A stretch of DNA of 16,608 nucleotides from Thiotrichaceae bacterium (GCA_027008885.1 JALVDQ010000031.1:1-16608); one strand, 5' to 3'. Counted from the first letter of the stretch, positions 7,772 to 16,059 are shown. A program made the numbers and translations. The notes: a model not told the origin generated them from the letters alone.

Positions 7772-7803
7772 GAATCATGCTATTCAAGCGAACAGCATGA
7801 TTC
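7772..7803. other. Hairpin directly after asd
   Basis: GAATCATGCT and AGCATGATTC form a perfect 10-bp stem with a 12-base loop, starting 11 bases after the asd stop and just before the terminator. It has no T-run. It may protect the 3' end of the mRNA or act with the terminator. Confidence 0.5.
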
Positions 7804-7811
7804 AGGAGTAT

Positions 7812-7861
7812 AAAACCCGAAATTGCTGGATGGTCAAAATCTGACAATTTTGGGTTTTTTT
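7812..7861 (+). terminator. Rho-independent terminator of the leuB-asd transcript
   Basis: The arms AAAACCCGAAATTG (7812-7825) and CAATTTTGGGTTTT (7845-7858) pair over 14 bp with one G-T wobble, and seven Ts run to 7861. The rest of the gap to 8083 holds only the candidate fimV promoter. Confidence 0.75.
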
Positions 7862-7949
7862 CGTTACTTTATGACAGCTAAAAAGGTCTATTCAGTTTTG
7901 ATTCATCGCTTGTTTGATATAAATGTAATCTAGGCTTGTAGAATAAGCC

Positions 7950-7978
7950 TTGACAATATTTTAACTAATTCGGTTAAT
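7950..7978 (+). promoter_or_regulatory. Candidate fimV promoter
   Basis: A consensus TTGACA at 7950-7955 is followed after 17 bases by GTTAAT (4 of 6 matches to TATAAT). It lies about 105 bases upstream of the fimV start and after the terminator, where a new promoter is needed. The -10 box is only fair. Confidence 0.4.
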
Positions 7979-8083
7979 GATTGAATAACCATCTTGGATT
8001 TGAATCACAGGAAGACCTTCAAATACCACGATATTGAGGTAAAGAATGGATTTTATCATTGCTAAAAAACAGGGGAATAATAA

Positions 8084-10972
8084 GTGAATAAGAAAGCCTT
8101 GAGTCTAGCCGTATGTTTAGCTATGGCTTTGCCGACAGCATCCAGGGCCTTAAGTCTTGGTGATATTGAATCAGATTCAAGTCTGAATCAGCCCTTTCGT
8201 GGCACAATCAAGCTGCTCTCGACAAGTCTTGCCGAAGCAAGTTCTCTGCGGGTGCGCGTGGCTCCTCCAGCCGTTTTTAATCGCGTAGGAATAGACAGAC
8301 CCGCTTTTCTCAACAACATCCGCTTCAGAACGACGGTTAAAGATGGCAAGCCTGTTATTCTGGTAACATCCAGTCAGCCAATTAAAGAACCATTCTTAAA
8401 CTTTTTGCTGGAAGTTAGCTGGCCAAATGGACAGCTCCTTAAAGAATATACGGTATTACTTGACCCTCCTGTTTTAATCCAGCCTGATACCGCAATTGCA
8501 AGCAATACAGTAGGGGTTCGTGAAGAACCGGGAAACCAGGTTTATAGTCCTGCTATCACCCCTGTGCAAGCTCAAAGACAACAACCCAAACGTGTTGTAC
8601 GAAATGTTGCATCACAATCAGGATTGCGCAGACCAGGTCCTCCGCGACGTGCTTCGGCATCTGCATCCAGAGTACGAACCTATCGCGTAAGAAGTGGCGA
8701 TACTCTTTATAAAGTTGCCCGCAAGCTAGGCTATAAGGGAGTTCGTAACGAGCAGATGGTAATGGCTCTTTACAATAAGAATAAACATGCTTTCAGCCGG
8801 CGCAATATGAATCTTCTGAAAGCGGGTGCCCGCCTGGCGCGTCCTTCCTATCAGGAAGCCAGATCAATCAGTTCACGAAAAGCGAAAGCACAAATCCTTG
8901 CCCAGGCGAGAGAGTGGAAACAATGGCGTGCAGGCGCTGTTGCAAAATCCGCGGCAAAACGCAAACATCAAGTTGCTGCAAACACAGCCAGGAAGCCCGC
9001 TCATGTTGAGGTCATGGGCAGCAATCAATCTGTAGATGCGATTAAAACTCCTGGTAGTGGAGGCTCTTCTGCTACAGTCAGAGAGCTGAAAAAGCAACTT
9101 GCCCAGACTAGAGAAGCATTAACTGCCAGGGAAAAAGAGAACGAAGATTTAAAGTCTCGTATTTCTGAGCTGGAATCACTACTGCGCAAGAAAAACAAGT
9201 TAATTACCCTGAAAAGTGAACAATTAGCCCGCTTGCAGGAAAAAATGGGCAAGGCGGGAGTTGCCGGGTCAACTGCGTCCGAAATAGATGCGCTTGGCGA
9301 TAATTCAGAGAACGGAGTGGCTACAGAGCCTGTTGCTTCCACCAGTATTGATGATGAAGGCACGGATATTAACCGCCAGGTTGCTGATGAACAATCAAAG
9401 CATCGTGGTGAAATTCTGCGTAATGAGCAGGATCAGCAGGCGATTGTAAGCGATACTGCAACAGCCTCCCAGGATGTTAGCGATAATGAACCTAGCCCGT
9501 TTAAGCAAGACAATGTAGATGAAGGTGACTCGCTTGATATTATGGGTCTGTTAGGTTCACCTGCTGCCATGGGCATTGGTGGCGGTACCTTGTTAGCCCT
9601 GTTGGGTGGGCTCTGGTTTATGCGCCGTCGCAAGCAAGGCGAGGATGGTTATCAGGAGCCGATTGATTTTGATCTGGACGATCATAGCAGTGACGTGACT
9701 TTTGACGATTCTTCAGTAGAGACAGGTTTGGACTCGGAATCCACACCTTTTGATGACCATGAATTTGATGATTCTGATACCATCATCAACAAAGAGTCTC
9801 ACCCTCATAAAGAGGACATCACCAAAGGCAATGAGCAAGAAGATATTTTACAGGAAGCTGATGTCTACATTGTCTATGGTCTGCATGATCAGGCAGAATC
9901 CGAGCTAAAACGCGCAATTGACAATGACCCTAAAAATCTGGCTTATCGTGCAAAACTGCTTGAAAACTATAAAGCAGCTGGAAACAAGGAAGCATTTGAA
10001 GCCGAAGCAAAAGCCTTCATGGATCTGGATGTTGATGGTAAAGACGCCTATCTGGATGATATAACAGAATGGGGAAAAGCACTCTTGCCTGAAAGCAAAC
10101 TGTTTGGCAGCGAAGGCTTAAAAGCAGCGGGTGCGGCTGGTGTAGCCATGGTAGCAGGTACAGCATTGGCAAATTCTGGTGACGATGCTACCGAGAATAA
10201 AGGTCAGATAAGCCAGGATGGAGCAGACTTGTCAGAAGTGGATGTGGATGATAGCAGCCTGGAAGACCTGAATATTGATGATCTCCTCTCGGAAGATACA
10301 GATGACATTGATGATCTTGCCAGTTTGAATGACGATCTGGATATAGATATAAAAGACCTGGAAGAGCTGGATGATCTCGATGATGAAGTAGACCTCGATG
10401 ATCTGGACGATCTTGATCTGGATATCGCGGATGAATTTAACTTTGATCTCAATGAAGATAATAAAGATAAAAAATCTGCTGAAGCTAAAGAGCCTGAGAG
10501 CTCCAGTGAAGAACTTGATCTTGAAATGGCATCAACAGAAAAATTGCTTGAATCCGCAAAAAAAGAAAATGCAGATAATATTAACTTCCTTGATCTGGAT
10601 GAAGCTGAAGAGTCTGATTCAGAAAAGCCTGATGAGGCAAATCTTGACTTGGCAAATCTCAATCTAAACCTGGATTCTGAAGATTTTGAAAAAATCATGC
10701 CAAAGGATAATGCCTATAAAAAGCAGGAAGTAGAAAATCCTGAAGAAGACAATCTACTCGCGGATTTTGACGATAATATATCCTTCCTTGATCTGGATAA
10801 TGATTCAGAAGTAATCGAAGAAACCCAGATAGATACCAAACTGGATCTTGCCAGAGCCTATATTGACATGGGCGATATTGAAGGCGCCAGAAGCACGCTT
10901 GAAGAAGTATTGCAGGAAGGTAGCGACGAGCAAAAGCGCGAGGCAGAAAACCTGCTTCATCAAACAGGGTAA
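8084..10972 (+). CDS. fimV: FimV/HubP-type pole-organising protein
   Basis: FimV proteins sit in the inner membrane at cell poles, bind peptidoglycan and support type IV pilus assembly, twitching and polar protein placement. The 962 residues show the full family layout. A signal peptide (MNKKALSLAVCLAMALPTAS, cleavage near residue 22) precedes the FimV N-terminal domain (LSLGDIESDSSLNQPFRGTI). A LysM domain occupies about 199-255 (TYRVRSGDTLYKVARKLGY), a coiled coil about 332-388, and a transmembrane helix about 489-513 followed by RRRK. A TPR-like unit lies at about 593-645 (YIVYGLHDQAESELKRAI), a very acidic Asp/Leu-rich stretch at about 714-790, and the conserved C-terminal FimV unit at about 920-962 (KLDLARAYIDMGDIEGARS). 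The start is GTG, with AGGGGA 7 bases upstream. The gene is flanked by terminators, so it is probably monocistronic. The asd-fimV-truA order matches other gammaproteobacteria. Confidence 0.93.
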   Translation: MNKKALSLAVCLAMALPTASRALSLGDIESDSSLNQPFRGTIKLLSTSLAEASSLRVRVAPPAVFNRVGIDRPAFLNNIRFRTTVKDGKPVILVTSSQPIKEPFLNFLLEVSWPNGQLLKEYTVLLDPPVLIQPDTAIASNTVGVREEPGNQVYSPAITPVQAQRQQPKRVVRNVASQSGLRRPGPPRRASASASRVRTYRVRSGDTLYKVARKLGYKGVRNEQMVMALYNKNKHAFSRRNMNLLKAGARLARPSYQEARSISSRKAKAQILAQAREWKQWRAGAVAKSAAKRKHQVAANTARKPAHVEVMGSNQSVDAIKTPGSGGSSATVRELKKQLAQTREALTAREKENEDLKSRISELESLLRKKNKLITLKSEQLARLQEKMGKAGVAGSTASEIDALGDNSENGVATEPVASTSIDDEGTDINRQVADEQSKHRGEILRNEQDQQAIVSDTATASQDVSDNEPSPFKQDNVDEGDSLDIMGLLGSPAAMGIGGGTLLALLGGLWFMRRRKQGEDGYQEPIDFDLDDHSSDVTFDDSSVETGLDSESTPFDDHEFDDSDTIINKESHPHKEDITKGNEQEDILQEADVYIVYGLHDQAESELKRAIDNDPKNLAYRAKLLENYKAAGNKEAFEAEAKAFMDLDVDGKDAYLDDITEWGKALLPESKLFGSEGLKAAGAAGVAMVAGTALANSGDDATENKGQISQDGADLSEVDVDDSSLEDLNIDDLLSEDTDDIDDLASLNDDLDIDIKDLEELDDLDDEVDLDDLDDLDLDIADEFNFDLNEDNKDKKSAEAKEPESSSEELDLEMASTEKLLESAKKENADNINFLDLDEAEESDSEKPDEANLDLANLNLNLDSEDFEKIMPKDNAYKKQEVENPEEDNLLADFDDNISFLDLDNDSEVIEETQIDTKLDLARAYIDMGDIEGARSTLEEVLQEGSDEQKREAENLLHQTG

Positions 10973-10996
10973 AATCTGTTTGCTTTAAACTGACCT

Positions 10997-11023
10997 AAAA
11001 AGCCAGCGTTTGCTGGCTTTTTT
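10997..11023 (+). terminator. Rho-independent terminator of fimV
   Basis: AAAAAGCCAGC and GCTGGCTTTTT form an 11-bp perfect stem with a GTTT loop, ending in a run of Ts, 24 bases after the fimV stop. Confidence 0.88.
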
Positions 11024-11138
11024 ATATGGCGAAGTAAATTTTCTGATGTAAGGGATTATCGGTAGTAGCTCTTTACAAAAACAACGCGCTCTATCTAATT
11101 GTGGGATTCTTAAGCGTGAAAAGTATATACTGGCAACT

Positions 11139-11921
11139 ATGACAAAATATGCTGCCTGTATTGAATATAATGGAACCGCCTATTGTGGCTGGCAACGCCT
11201 TGCTCATGCTGCCTCCGTGCAGGAAGAAGTCGAAAAGGCGCTGTCATTTGTTGCCAATCAGACAATCAACCTGAGCTGTGCGGGCAGAACGGACAGTGGC
11301 GTACATGCCATCGGTCAGGTTGCCCATTTTGAATCAAGCGCGAACAGAAGCACAACAGCCTGGCGCATGGGCTGCAATGCCAATCTTCCCGATGATATTG
11401 TATTGCGCTGGATACAGCCCGTAAACGACAGTTTTCATGCGCGCTTTTCAGCAATCTCACGTCGTTATCGCTATATTATATTAAACCATCAAACAAGACC
11501 CGCCATACTCAACAATCGGGTTTGCTGGTTCCGTGATTCACTGGATGAGAAGCTAATGGATTCCGCAGCAAAACGCTTATTAGGTGAAAATGATTTTTCA
11601 AGTTTCAGAGCTTCTGCCTGCCAGGCAAAACACGCGATGCGCGAATTACAGGAAATCAATGTAAGCAGGGAAGGGAAATATATATACATCGACGTAGTAG
11701 CAAACGCCTTTTTGCACCACATGGTACGAAATATTGTTGGAAGCCTGTTTGAAATAGGGATAGGAAACAAGCCAGTTACATGGTTTGATGAATTATTGTC
11801 AATAAAGGACAGAACACAGGCAGGCATTACCGCCCCCGCCTGTGGTCTCTATTTTGTGAGTGTCAGGTATCCAGATGAATATCAACTTGCCGAAGCAGAA
11901 GCTCCTTTTTTTGGGCTTTAA
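11139..11921 (+). CDS. truA: tRNA pseudouridine(38-40) synthase
   Basis: TruA isomerises uridines 38, 39 and 40 in the anticodon arm of many tRNAs. The 260 residues match the usual length. The catalytic aspartate is Asp52 in CAGRTDSGVHAIGQVAHF. Other family blocks are IEYNGTAYCGWQR near the start (Cys where His is more common), FHARFSAISRRYRYIILN in the middle, FRASACQAKHAMR, and FLHHMVRNIVGSLFEIG near the C-terminus. No good Shine-Dalgarno sequence precedes the ATG, but the N-terminus fits the family exactly. TATACT lies about 13 bases upstream, so the mRNA could have a very short leader; I could not find a matching -35 box. It follows the fimV terminator, so it needs its own promoter or read-through. 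No trpF follows, unlike in Pseudomonas. Confidence 0.96.
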   Translation: MTKYAACIEYNGTAYCGWQRLAHAASVQEEVEKALSFVANQTINLSCAGRTDSGVHAIGQVAHFESSANRSTTAWRMGCNANLPDDIVLRWIQPVNDSFHARFSAISRRYRYIILNHQTRPAILNNRVCWFRDSLDEKLMDSAAKRLLGENDFSSFRASACQAKHAMRELQEINVSREGKYIYIDVVANAFLHHMVRNIVGSLFEIGIGNKPVTWFDELLSIKDRTQAGITAPACGLYFVSVRYPDEYQLAEAEAPFFGL

Positions 11922-11961
11922 ACTGATTTAATCCAGTAAGGACATGATGAAACAGTTGAAC

Positions 11962-12202
11962 TACCCACCCCCCCTGTTTTTTATATATTTTTCCGCGATC
12001 GTACAAACCACAGAGAACATATGCGTATCGCAGCCTGCACATTAATAATATCTGGTCGCATTAATATTAGTGTCATGGACTTACGCAGTTTCTAGTAAAT
12101 TGCTATAGCTTTTATCAAGAGACAAGAATATGCAAAAGTAAGACCTGACCCGTTATCTCCAGAGTGCAGAGGAAAAAATAGGTAAAAACAGGGGGGATGG
12201 GT
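11962..12202. mobile_element. 241-bp element bounded by inverted TACCCA(T)CCCCCC ends
   Basis: The left end (11962-11987) reads TACCCACCCCCCCTG then T/A-rich. The right end (12183-12202) is its inverted match ending GGGGGGATGGGTA. These are the same ends as in the 5431-5597 element, but the interior is unrelated and carries no gene. It lies between the convergent truA and radA genes. The right end runs directly into the GTAGCCCG repeat, sharing GTA. Confidence 0.6.
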
Positions 12203-12356
12203 AGCCCGTATGAAGCCCCGCGGAATACGGGGAATATGTGCAACATATTCCAGGTGGGCAGGCACATTGTTATTTAGAGATGGCGGTTACCTATTGATAC
12301 CAAGGCGTGTAATTGACCCTTGTCCCCCGTATTCCGCAAGGCTTCATACGGGCTAC
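12200..12356. repeat. Large inverted repeat with GTAGCCCGTATGAAGC arms
   Basis: The outer arms GTAGCCCGTATGAAGCC... (12201-12232) and its inverted match (12324-12356, ending GGCTTCATACGGGCTAC) pair over about 32 bases with a few differences and enclose about 90 bases with no gene. This motif (agcccgtatgaagc...gcggaatacggg) resembles a common dispersed intergenic repeat of proteobacteria. It could form a long cruciform or RNA hairpin between truA and radA and may serve as a bidirectional terminator, although it has no T-run. Confidence 0.65.
12231..12251. repeat. Perfect palindrome inside the inverted repeat
   Basis: GGAATATGT and ACATATTCC are perfect 9-base arms around GCA. The left arm begins where the outer arm ends. 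Confidence 0.5.
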
Positions 12357-12411
12357 CTTGCTGGAGCATCTGACATTTTGCCCAAAGAACTGAGGGGTTG
12401 AGGGTGAAAGC

Positions 12412-13782
12412 TTAGTCCAGAAACTCCAGTGCTTCTTCGAGGCGACGCGCTGTCATAATTTTCATGCCTTTAATAGCTTGTTGCGGCTTGTTTCCTTGTG
12501 GGATTATGGCGCGTTTAAAGCCATGCTTGGCGGCTTCCTTGAGGCGTTCTTCACCATTCGGAACAGGGCGGATTTCACCTGCCAGACCAATCTCGCCAAA
12601 AACTACCAGATCCGCAGGGTGGGGGTGATTTCTAAAACTTGAAAGTGCTGCCAGAACCAGAGGCAGGTCAGCAGCGGTTTCAGTGATTTTCATGCCGCCG
12701 ACGACATTAATAAAGACATCCTGATCAAACATTGAGATACCGCCATGACGGTGCAATACCGCCAGCAACATGGCAATGCGGTTTTGCTCCAGCCCCAGCA
12801 CGACGCGCCGTGCCTGCTGCCCGTGGCTTTCATCAACCAGCGCCTGTACCTCAACCAGAAGCGGACGAGTGCCTTCGCGCGTCACCATAATAACGCTACC
12901 CGGCACAGGTGTTTCGTGACGTGAGAGGAAGATCGCAGAGGGATTACTCACGCCGATTAAACCCCGCTCGGTCATGGCAAACACACCTAGCTCATTGACC
13001 GCGCCAAAGCGGTTTTTTACCGCGCGTAAAATGCGATAACGCCCACCGGGGTCGCCTTCAAAATAAAGCACGGTGTCAACCATGTGCTCCAGCACCCTTG
13101 GTCCGGCGAGTGTGCCTTCCTTGGTAACGTGTCCGGCAATGAACAGTGAGGTATTGGTTTGTTTGGCAAAACGTGTCAGCCTGGCGGTGGCTTCGCGTAC
13201 CTGACTCACCGAACCCGGAGCAGAGGTAAGTTCTTCGGTATGAATCGTCTGAATCGAATCAATCACCATGACATCGGGTTTTTCCAGCGAGGCGTGTTCA
13301 ATAATGCGCTCGACACAGGTTTCGGTGAGCAGACGTAGCGGTTCAGGGTTTAATTGCAGCCGTTTGGCGCGCATTGATACCTGCTGCAAGGATTCTTCAC
13401 CAGTAACATACAAAGAACGCAAACTGCCAAGGCTCGCCATGGTCTGAATCAAAATGGTGGATTTGCCAATGCCGGGGTCACCACCAATCAGAGTGACCGA
13501 GCCTTGCACCAGCCCGCCACCCAAAACACGATCCAGTTCGGATATGCCCGTGGTAGCGCGTGGAATCTGTTTTAGATCAATCTCGTGGATGGATTTAATC
13601 TGGCTAACATCGCCTGAATAACTTTGAAAACGGCTGCTTTTTGGTGTAGCAGAGGTACTGCTTGATTGGACAACACTTTCTTCCAGCGTATTCCATGCCT
13701 GACAATCATTGCACTGACCATTCCATTTGGAGTGAATCGCACCGCAGTTTTTGCAGACAAACTGTGTTCTGATTTTAGCCAT
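12412..13782 (-). CDS. radA: DNA repair protein RadA (Sms)
   Basis: RadA is a RecA-like, DnaB-like ATPase that promotes branch migration of recombination intermediates. All parts are visible in the 456 residues. A four-cysteine zinc finger (Cys10, Cys13, Cys24, Cys27 in CKNC and CNDC) opens the protein. Walker A is GDPGIGKST at 101-109 and Walker B is VMVIDS at 171-176. The RadA signature KNRFG is at 256-260, and the C-terminal Lon-like domain contains FINVVGGMKITETAADLPLV and FGEIGLAGEIRPV. The length is standard. The only ribosome site is weak (TTAAG shortly before the ATG). The sequence immediately upstream is repeat DNA, so its promoter must lie in or beyond the repeats. It is convergent with truA. 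Confidence 0.97.
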   Translation of the reverse strand: MAKIRTQFVCKNCGAIHSKWNGQCNDCQAWNTLEESVVQSSSTSATPKSSRFQSYSGDVSQIKSIHEIDLKQIPRATTGISELDRVLGGGLVQGSVTLIGGDPGIGKSTILIQTMASLGSLRSLYVTGEESLQQVSMRAKRLQLNPEPLRLLTETCVERIIEHASLEKPDVMVIDSIQTIHTEELTSAPGSVSQVREATARLTRFAKQTNTSLFIAGHVTKEGTLAGPRVLEHMVDTVLYFEGDPGGRYRILRAVKNRFGAVNELGVFAMTERGLIGVSNPSAIFLSRHETPVPGSVIMVTREGTRPLLVEVQALVDESHGQQARRVVLGLEQNRIAMLLAVLHRHGGISMFDQDVFINVVGGMKITETAADLPLVLAALSSFRNHPHPADLVVFGEIGLAGEIRPVPNGEERLKEAAKHGFKRAIIPQGNKPQQAIKGMKIMTARRLEEALEFLD

Positions 13783-13808
13783 GGCTTAATTGAGCAGAAA
13801 AAAAGTAT

Positions 13809-13829
13809 GAAAAACAGGGGGGATGGGTA
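13809..13829 (+). repeat. CAGGGGGGATGGGTA repeat, copy 5
   Basis: GAAAAACAGGGGGGATGGGTA lies about 27 bases upstream of the radA start and is followed at once by the heptamer array. No inverted partner is adjacent. Confidence 0.7.
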
Positions 13830-13833
13830 TCTG

Positions 13834-13868
13834 AGGACAGAGGACAGAAGACAGAGGACAGAAGACAG
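13834..13868 (+). repeat. Tandem heptamer array, 5 units
   Basis: Five 7-base units alternate between AGGACAG (units 1, 2, 4) and AAGACAG (units 3, 5), without interruption. Confidence 0.85.
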
Positions 13869-13872
13869 TACC

Positions 13873-13903
13873 GTAGCCCGTATGAAGCTTTGCAGAATAC
13901 GGG
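13873..13903 (+). repeat. Single arm of the GTAGCCCGTATGAAGC repeat
   Basis: It matches the left arm at 12201-12232 with a few differences (GAAGCTTTGCAGAATACGGG end). No full inverted partner follows; only GCGGGCTAT at 13908-13916 echoes the other end. Confidence 0.6.
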
Positions 13904-13932
13904 AAATGCGGGCTATATGGGTTGTTGTTCAC

Positions 13933-13964
13933 TGCTCCCGTGTTTTGTTTCTCAACACAGGATA
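13933..13964 (+). repeat. Direct repeat TGCTCCCGTGTTTTGTT..., copy 1
   Basis: It matches 14039-14070 at 26 of 32 positions. The two copies flank copy 6 of the CAGGGGGGATGGGTA repeat and its heptamers. Confidence 0.5.
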
Positions 13965-13965
13965 C

Positions 13966-13997
13966 CCAAAAATATATAAAAACAGGGGGGATGGGTA
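13966..13997 (+). repeat. CAGGGGGGATGGGTA repeat, copy 6
   Basis: The 31 bases 13966-13996 are identical to the reverse complement of 16060-16090, including an AATATATAAAAA stretch before the G-run. A short heptamer run follows it. Confidence 0.8.
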
Positions 13998-14001
13998 GTA
14001 G

Positions 14002-14015
14002 AAGACAGAGGACAG
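14002..14015 (+). repeat. Two heptamer units (AAGACAG, AGGACAG)
   Basis: The same two units as at 13834-13868, four bases after copy 6 of the G-run repeat. Confidence 0.65.
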
Positions 14016-14038
14016 AGGGGTTACACATGGTTAATGAG

Positions 14039-14070
14039 TGCTCCTGTGTTTTGTTCCTTGATACAGGCTA
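14039..14070 (+). repeat. Direct repeat TGCTCCTGTGTTTTGTT..., copy 2
   Basis: Partner of 13933-13964, ending six bases before the 3' end of the Uma2-family gene. CCTGT and ACAGG could form a weak hairpin within it. Confidence 0.5.
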
Positions 14071-14076
14071 TCATTA

Positions 14077-14643
14077 TCATGCGGTTTGAAAATTAACGCG
14101 GCGATAAATATCACTGACCTTAAATGTCATGTCCACAGATTCAAGATGAAAACTGTGTTCAATAGAATATTCTTCACAGCGCCATTCCTGGCTGCGCCGA
14201 AAAATTTCAATCCTGGGAGTGTTCTGGGCGATTAATACATACTCCTGCAACTCGGGGATTTTCTGGTAACGCGCGCGCTTTTCGCTACGGTCAAGACGTT
14301 CGGTAGAATCCGACAAGACTTCAACAATTAAAAGCGGTTTTTCACGGTAATAGGGCGCATTGTCAGATTCATCACAGCAAACCAGAATATCGGGATAATA
14401 AAAACACTGTTCGTTGTCTCTTTCATAGCGAAGTTTCATGTCTGACATAAAAACATCACAGCCTTCCTCTAGCAGCGCATGAATCCCTGCAAACAAATTT
14501 CCCGCAATTATTCCATGACGAGCACTCGCTCCGCCCATGGCATATACATCGCCATTCACAAACTCATGTTTGACGGGCGTATGTTTTTCACCTTCGAGAT
14601 AATCGCTGGCTGAAAGTTTTTGTTTTAGTGCGAGGTTAGACAT
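14077..14643 (-). CDS. Uma2 family (DUF820) putative restriction-fold endonuclease
   Basis: A 188-residue Uma2-type protein. The family has a PD-(D/E)XK nuclease fold; its cellular role is unproven, and it is abundant in cyanobacteria and scattered in other phyla. Visible features are the N-terminal SASDYLEGEK and HEFVNGDVYAMGGASARHG segments, then the catalytic set: Asp85 in YPDILVCCDE, Glu108 in LLIVEVLSDST and a lysine in RSEKRARYQKI, followed by PELQEYVLI. All expected active-site residues are present, so it is probably intact. I chose the ATG at 14643 because GGAGAA lies 6 bases upstream and it gives a family-like start; the frame is open a further 22 codons without family match. It lies 95 bases downstream of the corB-like gene in the same direction and ends in repeat DNA. 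Confidence 0.85.
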   Translation of the reverse strand: MSNLALKQKLSASDYLEGEKHTPVKHEFVNGDVYAMGGASARHGIIAGNLFAGIHALLEEGCDVFMSDMKLRYERDNEQCFYYPDILVCCDESDNAPYYREKPLLIVEVLSDSTERLDRSEKRARYQKIPELQEYVLIAQNTPRIEIFRRSQEWRCEEYSIEHSFHLESVDMTFKVSDIYRRVNFQTA

Positions 14644-14738
14644 GGATTCTCCGGATATTAAAGCATTTATTTGGTGCTCTACCGAGCAAACTTGTTGGAG
14701 TAATAACAATATTTTAGCATATCTTCAATCAGGGAAAA

Positions 14739-16004
14739 TCACTGTTTAAGTTTTGGATAAATAATCAGGGTCTTGACGACATTATTCTGGGTTTTACGAA
14801 TTTCCATCGGGTAGCCGTTAATCAATATGCTCACACCGGGTACAGGAATCTGCCCTAAATATTCGGTCACCAGCCCGTTAATCGTTTTGGATCGGCTCGT
14901 AGGCAGTTTCATATTAAAGCGGCGGTTGAGTTCACGAATGTGCATGGCGCCATCGACCCAGATACTGCCATCGCTGTGGATACGTGCTTCGTAATCAAAG
15001 TTGGCAGGCGAGGTAGAAAACTCACCAACGATTTCTTCCAGTATATCCTCAAGAGTAACCAGCCCCTGCACATCGCCGTATTCATCAACAACCAGTGCCA
15101 TGCGCCGCTTGGCTTCCTGAAAATTAATCAGTTGTTGCGTGAGTGGCACGCCTTCGGGGGTGAAATAAGCGGGCACAATGGCATTTTCAAAATGTTTGCG
15201 TTCCATTTTGTCATCATGGAACAGCGGCAGCAGGCTACGCAGATGCAGAAAGCCCTGCACGTCATTGATCCCGCCCCGATAAACAATCATGCGGGTAAAA
15301 TTGCTACGCAGAATTTGCTCTTCGATGTCATTCCAGTCATCGTTAAGGTCAATACCGCTGATTTCAGGGCGCGGAATCATAATATCATCGACGGTGGTTG
15401 ATTCCATGTCGAGTACACGCAGGAGCATCTCCTGATGATTTTTGGGGATTAGACCGCCAGCTTCATTGACAACTGATTTCAGCTCTTCATGGCTGAGTGA
15501 CTGCAGTTCGTTATTGTGCGGATCAATCCCGACCAGACGCACAATGCTGTTTGCAAGCAGATTAATCAGCCACACCAGCGGGTAGGCGATTTTGAGCAAA
15601 TGTATATAAATATACGAAGCGGGCAAGGCTATTTTTTCGGCTTTCAGGGCAGCGATGGTTTTTGGCGTCACTTCAGCAAACACCAGTAACATCAGCGTCA
15701 GCGCGCCGGTGGCAATGGCAACACCGGTATTACCACCAAGACGCAGACCAATCAGGGTGGCAAGCTGGGTGATGAGGATATTCACCAGATTATTGCCAAT
15801 CAGAATCACACCGATGAGCCTGTCGGGTTTCTCCAGTAACTGCATGGCAAGTTTCGCCCCCCGGTTCTTTCTTGCCAGATGCTTGAGTTTATAGCGGTTA
15901 AGCGCCATCAAGGCGGTTTCCGTGCCAGAGAAAAAAGCTGACATAAAAAATAACATCAGCAGAACAAAAAATAGCCAGCCAATTGGGATATTAGTGATAC
16001 TCAT
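14739..16004 (-). CDS. corB: CNNM/CorC family membrane protein, CorB (YfjD) type
   Basis: A 421-residue inner-membrane protein of the DUF21-CBS-CorC_HlyC family, linked to magnesium or cobalt efflux. Hydrophobic segments lie at about 8-27, 62-86, 94-112 and 130-155. They include the conserved motifs FFSGTETALMALNRYKL (24-40), GNNLVNIL (70-77) and FAEVTPKTIAAL (109-120). Two CBS domains follow at about 205-262 and 272-328 (VDEYGDVQGLVTLEDILEE), and the CorC_HlyC domain lies at about 339-417 (DGSIWVDG, then TINGLVTEYLG). The DUF21 domain, and a length and order like E. coli YfjD, separate it from soluble CorC. The ribosome site is weak. The start is 56 bases from the inverted copy 7 of the G-run repeat, so its promoter must be close to or inside the repeat. 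Confidence 0.9.
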   Translation of the reverse strand: MSITNIPIGWLFFVLLMLFFMSAFFSGTETALMALNRYKLKHLARKNRGAKLAMQLLEKPDRLIGVILIGNNLVNILITQLATLIGLRLGGNTGVAIATGALTLMLLVFAEVTPKTIAALKAEKIALPASYIYIHLLKIAYPLVWLINLLANSIVRLVGIDPHNNELQSLSHEELKSVVNEAGGLIPKNHQEMLLRVLDMESTTVDDIMIPRPEISGIDLNDDWNDIEEQILRSNFTRMIVYRGGINDVQGFLHLRSLLPLFHDDKMERKHFENAIVPAYFTPEGVPLTQQLINFQEAKRRMALVVDEYGDVQGLVTLEDILEEIVGEFSTSPANFDYEARIHSDGSIWVDGAMHIRELNRRFNMKLPTSRSKTINGLVTEYLGQIPVPGVSILINGYPMEIRKTQNNVVKTLIIYPKLKQ

Positions 16005-16027
16005 ATTGGATTATCTTTAAGTTGATT

Positions 16028-16055
16028 GTCCTCTGTCCCTCTGCCCTCTGTCTTC
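16028..16055 (-). repeat. Degenerate heptamer run upstream of corB
   Basis: On the minus strand it reads GAAGACAG, AGGGCAG, AGGGACAG, AGGAC, the same heptamer family as at 13834 and 14002, with one inserted base. It lies a few bases from the ATGGGT end of copy 7, the same side as at 13834 and 14002. Confidence 0.65.
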
Positions 16056-16059
16056 AGCA

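Noticed and set aside
10204..10698. Long minus-strand open frame rich in serine and arginine inside fimV
   Set aside because: It is the mirror of the repetitive Asp/Leu codons of fimV and has no ribosome site or family resemblance.
12210..12401. 63-codon open frame over the inverted repeat
   Set aside because: It is made of repeat arms and has no ribosome site.
13834..14015. Short direct repeats as a CRISPR array
   Set aside because: The units are 7 bases and contiguous, with no spacers and no cas genes nearby.
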